Below are positions 14,217 through 16,470 of a stretch of DNA of 16,470 nt, one piece after another. Made by a program: the position numbers and the translations under genes. Position 1 is the stretch's first letter, and each line of letters starts with the position of its first letter. The stretch comes from Candidatus Omnitrophota bacterium (GTDB lineage: Bacteria; Omnitrophota; Gorgyraeia; Aquiviventales; Aquiviventaceae). The notes below the pieces were generated by a model that did not search any database, was not told where the DNA came from, and saw only the letters and a program-made list of their open reading frames with translations. The DNA lies in NCBI GenBank assembly GCA_016206675.1, contig JACQRD010000062.1, positions 1 to 16,470 on the forward strand. The letters are read 5' to 3'.

Positions 14217-16282
14217 GCAAGCGGCAGACCCGAGACCCGAGACCCGAGACCCGAGACCTGTCCCGAGTCCCGAGTCCCGAGTCCCGAGTCTCAAACGATG
14301 TTCGTTCTCCAATTGCGGAGGTGGTCTTCAATCTCCCGATTGAGCGTAGCTTCCACTACTTGATCCCGCCCGCGTTGCGAGCCGCGCTTGAGCCGGGGAT
14401 GCGGGTGGCCGCCCCCTTCGGCCGTCGGGAGTGCGTCGGCATCGTCGTCGCACGCGCCGCCCGCAGCCCGGTCAAGGAGCTGAAGGCCTTCCGTCGGGTG
14501 ATCGATCCTGCGCCGGTCATCGCCGGCGAGCGCTGGGCGCTGGCCCGATGGCTATCGTCCACTTATTATTGCAGCCTCGGCGAAGCGCTCTTCGCCATGG
14601 TGCCGGCCGATCTGCGCTTGCGTCCGCTGGAAAGCCATGTGTCGCCGGAGACGCCGCAGACTGCAACACCCCCCCAGCTCTCCGCCGATCAGACGCGGGG
14701 GTTGACCGCCATCACCGAGGCGCTGGAAGGCAAGCCCCCGACGACGGTGCTCCTCCACGGCGTGACCGGCTCAGGCAAGACCGAGCTCTACCTCCGGGCC
14801 ATCGAGATCCTCCTGGCACGCGGCCAAAGCGCCATCTGCCTCGTCCCGGAGATTGCGCTGACCCCCCAGACCATCGAACGCTTCCGCGGCCGCTTCGGCA
14901 GCCGCGTGGCCGTGTGGCACAGCGGTTTAACCGCCAGGCAGCGCGCGCAGCAATGGCAGGCCATGGCCGCCGGCCACTGTCCGGTCGTCGTCGGCGCCCG
15001 GTCGGCGATCTTTGCGCCCGTGCCCCGGCTCGGCCTGATCATCCTTGATGAGGAGCACGAGACGACCTACAAACAGGAGGATGTGCCGCGCTACCATGCG
15101 CGGGAGGCAGCACGCGCGCGAGCACAGATCGCCGGGGCCGCCGTCTTCCTGGGCAGTGCGACCCCCTCGATGGAGAGTTACCATGCGGCAACCACCGGAC
15201 GGATGCGCCTGGTGGAGCTGCCGCAGCGCATGGGCGGCCGTCGGCTGCCCGCCGTTGAGCTGGTCGATCTCGGGGGCGAGTGGGCCGGCCGCAGCCGGGG
15301 AGGTCCGCTGTCAAGCCGGCTGCAGCAGCTGCTGGAGCGGACGGTGGCGCGCGGAGAGCAGGCGATGCTGCTGCTCAACCGCCGCGGGTTTTCGCGCACG
15401 GCCCAGTGCCAGGGCTGCGGCTTCGTGGTGCGCTGCCCGCGCTGCGCGGTGCCGCTGATCTATCATGCCAGCCGGCAATTGCTGGTGTGTCACTACTGCA
15501 ACTTCCAGCAGCCGCTGGCGGAGCTGTGCCCCTCCTGCCGCAAGGGGTATTTGAAGCTGCGCGGTGCCGGCACCGAGCGCATCGAATCGGAGCTGCACCG
15601 CCTCTTTCCCTCGGCCGCCATCGGGCGGATGGACCGCGACACCACCCGCCGGCGCGGTGGCCATCAGGACATCTATGACGCGTTCCGCCAGCGGCAGACC
15701 GGGCTGCTGGTCGGCACGCAGATGATCGCCAAGGGGCTGGATTTTCCGCAGGTCACGCTGGTGGGGATCGTCTCGGCGGATACCTCGCTGAACCTGCCGG
15801 ACTTCCGGGCAGGGGAGCGCACCTTCGACCTGTTGACCCAGATGGCGGGGCGGGCAGGCCGCGGCGAGCAGCCAGGGACGGTCATCGTGCAGACGTATTG
15901 CCCGGACCACTACGCGATCCAGGCCGCGAAGACGCACGATTACGCGGCGTTCTATCGCGAGGAGCTGGCCATGCGCCGCCGGCTGCGGCTGCCGCCGTTT
16001 GCGCGCCTCGTCGAGCTGACGGTGCATGCGACATCGCGGCCGCGCGTTGAGCACATCGCCGAGCGGCTGGCACAAGCGCTCTCCCGCGCCGCCGGCCGCC
16101 GGCGCCTGTCGGTGGTGGGGCCGGCCCCGCACCGCATCGCACGGCTGCGGGGCAGCTACCGCATGTGCCTGCTGTTGAAGGGCCGGCGCGTTGAGCCGAT
16201 GGTGGAGCTGCTGCGGGCTACGCTTCAGCCTGGACGGAAGTTCGCAGGGCTGCCGGTGACGGTCGACGTGGATCCGCTCTAA
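14213..16282 (+). CDS. priA: Primosomal protein N' (replication restart helicase PriA)
   Basis: PriA reloads the replisome at stalled forks by 3'-5' unwinding and recruitment of the loader. From ATG 14213 it has 689 residues. The 3'-end DNA-binding domain begins with IAEVVFNLPIERSFHYLIP (34-52). The helicase core has Walker A GVTGSGKT (183-190), DEEH (279-282), GSATPS (314-319), KGLDFPQV and QMAGRAGR (543-550). Eight zinc cysteines are complete: C399/402, C408/411, C426/429, C439/442. All expected parts are present. Residues 5-28 are odd: they are encoded by a heptanucleotide inverted array and replace the short N-terminus usual in PriA. The ATG overlaps the UDG stop (ATGA). No ATG, GTG or TTG occurs between the array and the conserved domain, except a GTG inside the first strand, so the array is probably translated. 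The stop lies at the edge of element C. Confidence 0.96.
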   Translation: MSKRQTRDPRPETRDLSRVPSPESRVSNDVRSPIAEVVFNLPIERSFHYLIPPALRAALEPGMRVAAPFGRRECVGIVVARAARSPVKELKAFRRVIDPAPVIAGERWALARWLSSTYYCSLGEALFAMVPADLRLRPLESHVSPETPQTATPPQLSADQTRGLTAITEALEGKPPTTVLLHGVTGSGKTELYLRAIEILLARGQSAICLVPEIALTPQTIERFRGRFGSRVAVWHSGLTARQRAQQWQAMAAGHCPVVVGARSAIFAPVPRLGLIILDEEHETTYKQEDVPRYHAREAARARAQIAGAAVFLGSATPSMESYHAATTGRMRLVELPQRMGGRRLPAVELVDLGGEWAGRSRGGPLSSRLQQLLERTVARGEQAMLLLNRRGFSRTAQCQGCGFVVRCPRCAVPLIYHASRQLLVCHYCNFQQPLAELCPSCRKGYLKLRGAGTERIESELHRLFPSAAIGRMDRDTTRRRGGHQDIYDAFRQRQTGLLVGTQMIAKGLDFPQVTLVGIVSADTSLNLPDFRAGERTFDLLTQMAGRAGRGEQPGTVIVQTYCPDHYAIQAAKTHDYAAFYREELAMRRRLRLPPFARLVELTVHATSRPRVEHIAERLAQALSRAAGRRRLSVVGPAPHRIARLRGSYRMCLLLKGRRVEPMVELLRATLQPGRKFAGLPVTVDVDPL
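14226..14291. repeat. Heptanucleotide inverted-array hairpin element B (within priA 5' coding region)
   Basis: AGACCCG occurs four times (14226-14253), followed by one variant AGACCTG (14254-14260). TCCCGAG then occurs four times (14261-14288), followed by TCTC. Left and right arms are in register around the CT at 14258-14259. Positions 14226-14257 against 14260-14291 give 24 Watson-Crick pairs of 32. Each unit has mismatches at the same two places (A against C, C against A). The outermost pair, A14226 with T14291, is formed where the right-hand unit departs from its repeat. The element begins 13 bases after the priA ATG and encodes an Arg/Pro/Ser/Glu-rich stretch. Confidence 0.9.
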
Positions 16283-16287
16283 GAACA

Positions 16288-16365
16288 GTAAATGAGTAGC
16301 TGGGTCAATGCGTGAATGGGTAACGGCTGTTACTCATCCACCCATTGACACAGTTACGCATTCAC
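16288..16365. repeat. Octanucleotide inverted-array hairpin element C between convergent stop codons
   Basis: The left arm (16288-16324) reads in 8-base steps: GTAAATGA, GTAGCTGG, GTCAATGC, GTGAATGG, GTAAC. After a GGCT spacer the right arm (16329-16365), read on the minus strand, gives GTGAATGC, GTAACTGT, GTCAATGG, GTGGATGA, GTAAC. Thirty of 37 positions pair. All four eighth positions are mismatched, and the remaining three mismatches fall at positions 3 or 4 of a unit. With one bulged base the pairing extends to CTAAGA/TCTTAG (16279-16284 and 16368-16373). It then takes in both the priA TAA and the TAA of the convergent minus-strand gene. The element fills the whole 87-base intergenic space and might act as a bidirectional terminator or RNA 3'-end protector, though no T-run adjoins the stem. 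Confidence 0.85.
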
Positions 16366-16369
16366 GGTC

Positions 16370-16470
16370 TTAGGCGGAGAAGCCTTTTTTGATCGTTCCA
16401 AGAGCATCCAAATTGCGCAGGCTCTGCTGGGCTTCCAAGTCGCCGGCGTGCAGCTTGAGGAGGCGCTCGA
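16370..16470 (-). CDS. 3' end of a convergent minus-strand gene, unknown function (truncated by window edge)
   Basis: On the minus strand a frame is open from the right edge to a TAA at 16372-16370. The visible C-terminus of about 32 residues reads ERLLKLHAGDLEAQQSL then RNLDALGTIKKGFSA. It is helical and of ordinary composition, without low-complexity bias, and the stop coincides with the end of element C, as expected for a real gene end. I cannot recognise a family from this fragment. The start lies outside the window. Confidence 0.55.
   Translation of the reverse strand, partial: ERLLKLHAGDLEAQQSLRNLDALGTIKKGFSA

Noticed and set aside
14226..14291. rho-independent terminator or attenuator between UDG and priA
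   Set aside because: No T-run follows the hairpin and the frame reads through it in phase with priA.
16372..16390. AGGC-GGAGAA-GCCT followed by TTTTTT as an intrinsic terminator for priA
   Set aside because: The stem has only four base pairs, and the T-run lies inside the convergent gene, where it encodes a Lys-Lys pair on the other strand. Too weak to annotate.

Overview
This is a GC-rich, almost fully coding window from a bacterium. Nearly everything reads on the + strand with 4-base ATGA overlaps, TGATG overlaps or gaps of a few bases. The content suggests a Gram-negative or otherwise diderm envelope: an O-antigen ligase-like C-terminus, two GT9 (heptosyltransferase-like) enzymes, several GT2 enzymes and sugar-modifying enzymes. 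No RNA gene, CRISPR array, IS element or integrase was seen. The lineage cannot be fixed from sequence alone. The combination of GT9 proteins with a C-terminal Cys cluster, a family 4 uracil-DNA glycosylase with a helical N-terminal extension, and compact coupled operons would fit an uncultivated lineage such as Omnitrophota. That is a guess.

Layout. Positions 2-2940 hold the end of an O-antigen ligase/polymerase-like membrane protein, two overlapping GT9 glycosyltransferases and a small unrecognised protein. Positions 2941-3453 hold the only complete minus-strand gene, a small SAM methyltransferase, with its own plausible near-leaderless promoter. Positions 3501-7031 hold four glycosyltransferases: one CgeB-like, one GT2 with an extra C-terminal region, and two related WaaE/LpsA-type GT2 enzymes. 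Positions 7013-10759 form a sugar-modification block: cupin, three-domain C-methyltransferase, SDR epimerase/dehydratase and Gfo/Idh/MocA oxidoreductase. Positions 10762-13504 hold a second SAM methyltransferase, a NodB-type polysaccharide deacetylase and an MGDG-synthase/MurG-like glycosyltransferase that lacks a canonical start codon. Positions 13494-16282 hold a family 4 uracil-DNA glycosylase and the replication-restart helicase PriA, translationally coupled to the envelope genes. The window ends in the 3' end of a convergent minus-strand gene. There is no gene-free stretch over 300 bases.

Together the envelope genes look like a surface-glycan assembly locus. Sugars are modified by C-methylation, epimerisation, oxidation and deacetylation, transferred one by one, and joined by the ligase/polymerase. 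UDG and PriA are housekeeping genes at the distal end of the run.

The most unusual signal is a set of three elements with one architecture. Each is a tandem array of 7- or 8-base units followed, after a very short spacer, by an inverted array of a similar but not identical unit. The two arms have equal unit numbers and are exactly in register, so each can fold into a long hairpin interrupted at regular unit positions. They lie at 7417-7480 (start of the C-methyltransferase gene), 14226-14291 (start of priA, apparently translated) and 16288-16365 (between the convergent stop codons after priA). Their sequences are unrelated but their design is shared. I know of no named family that matches.
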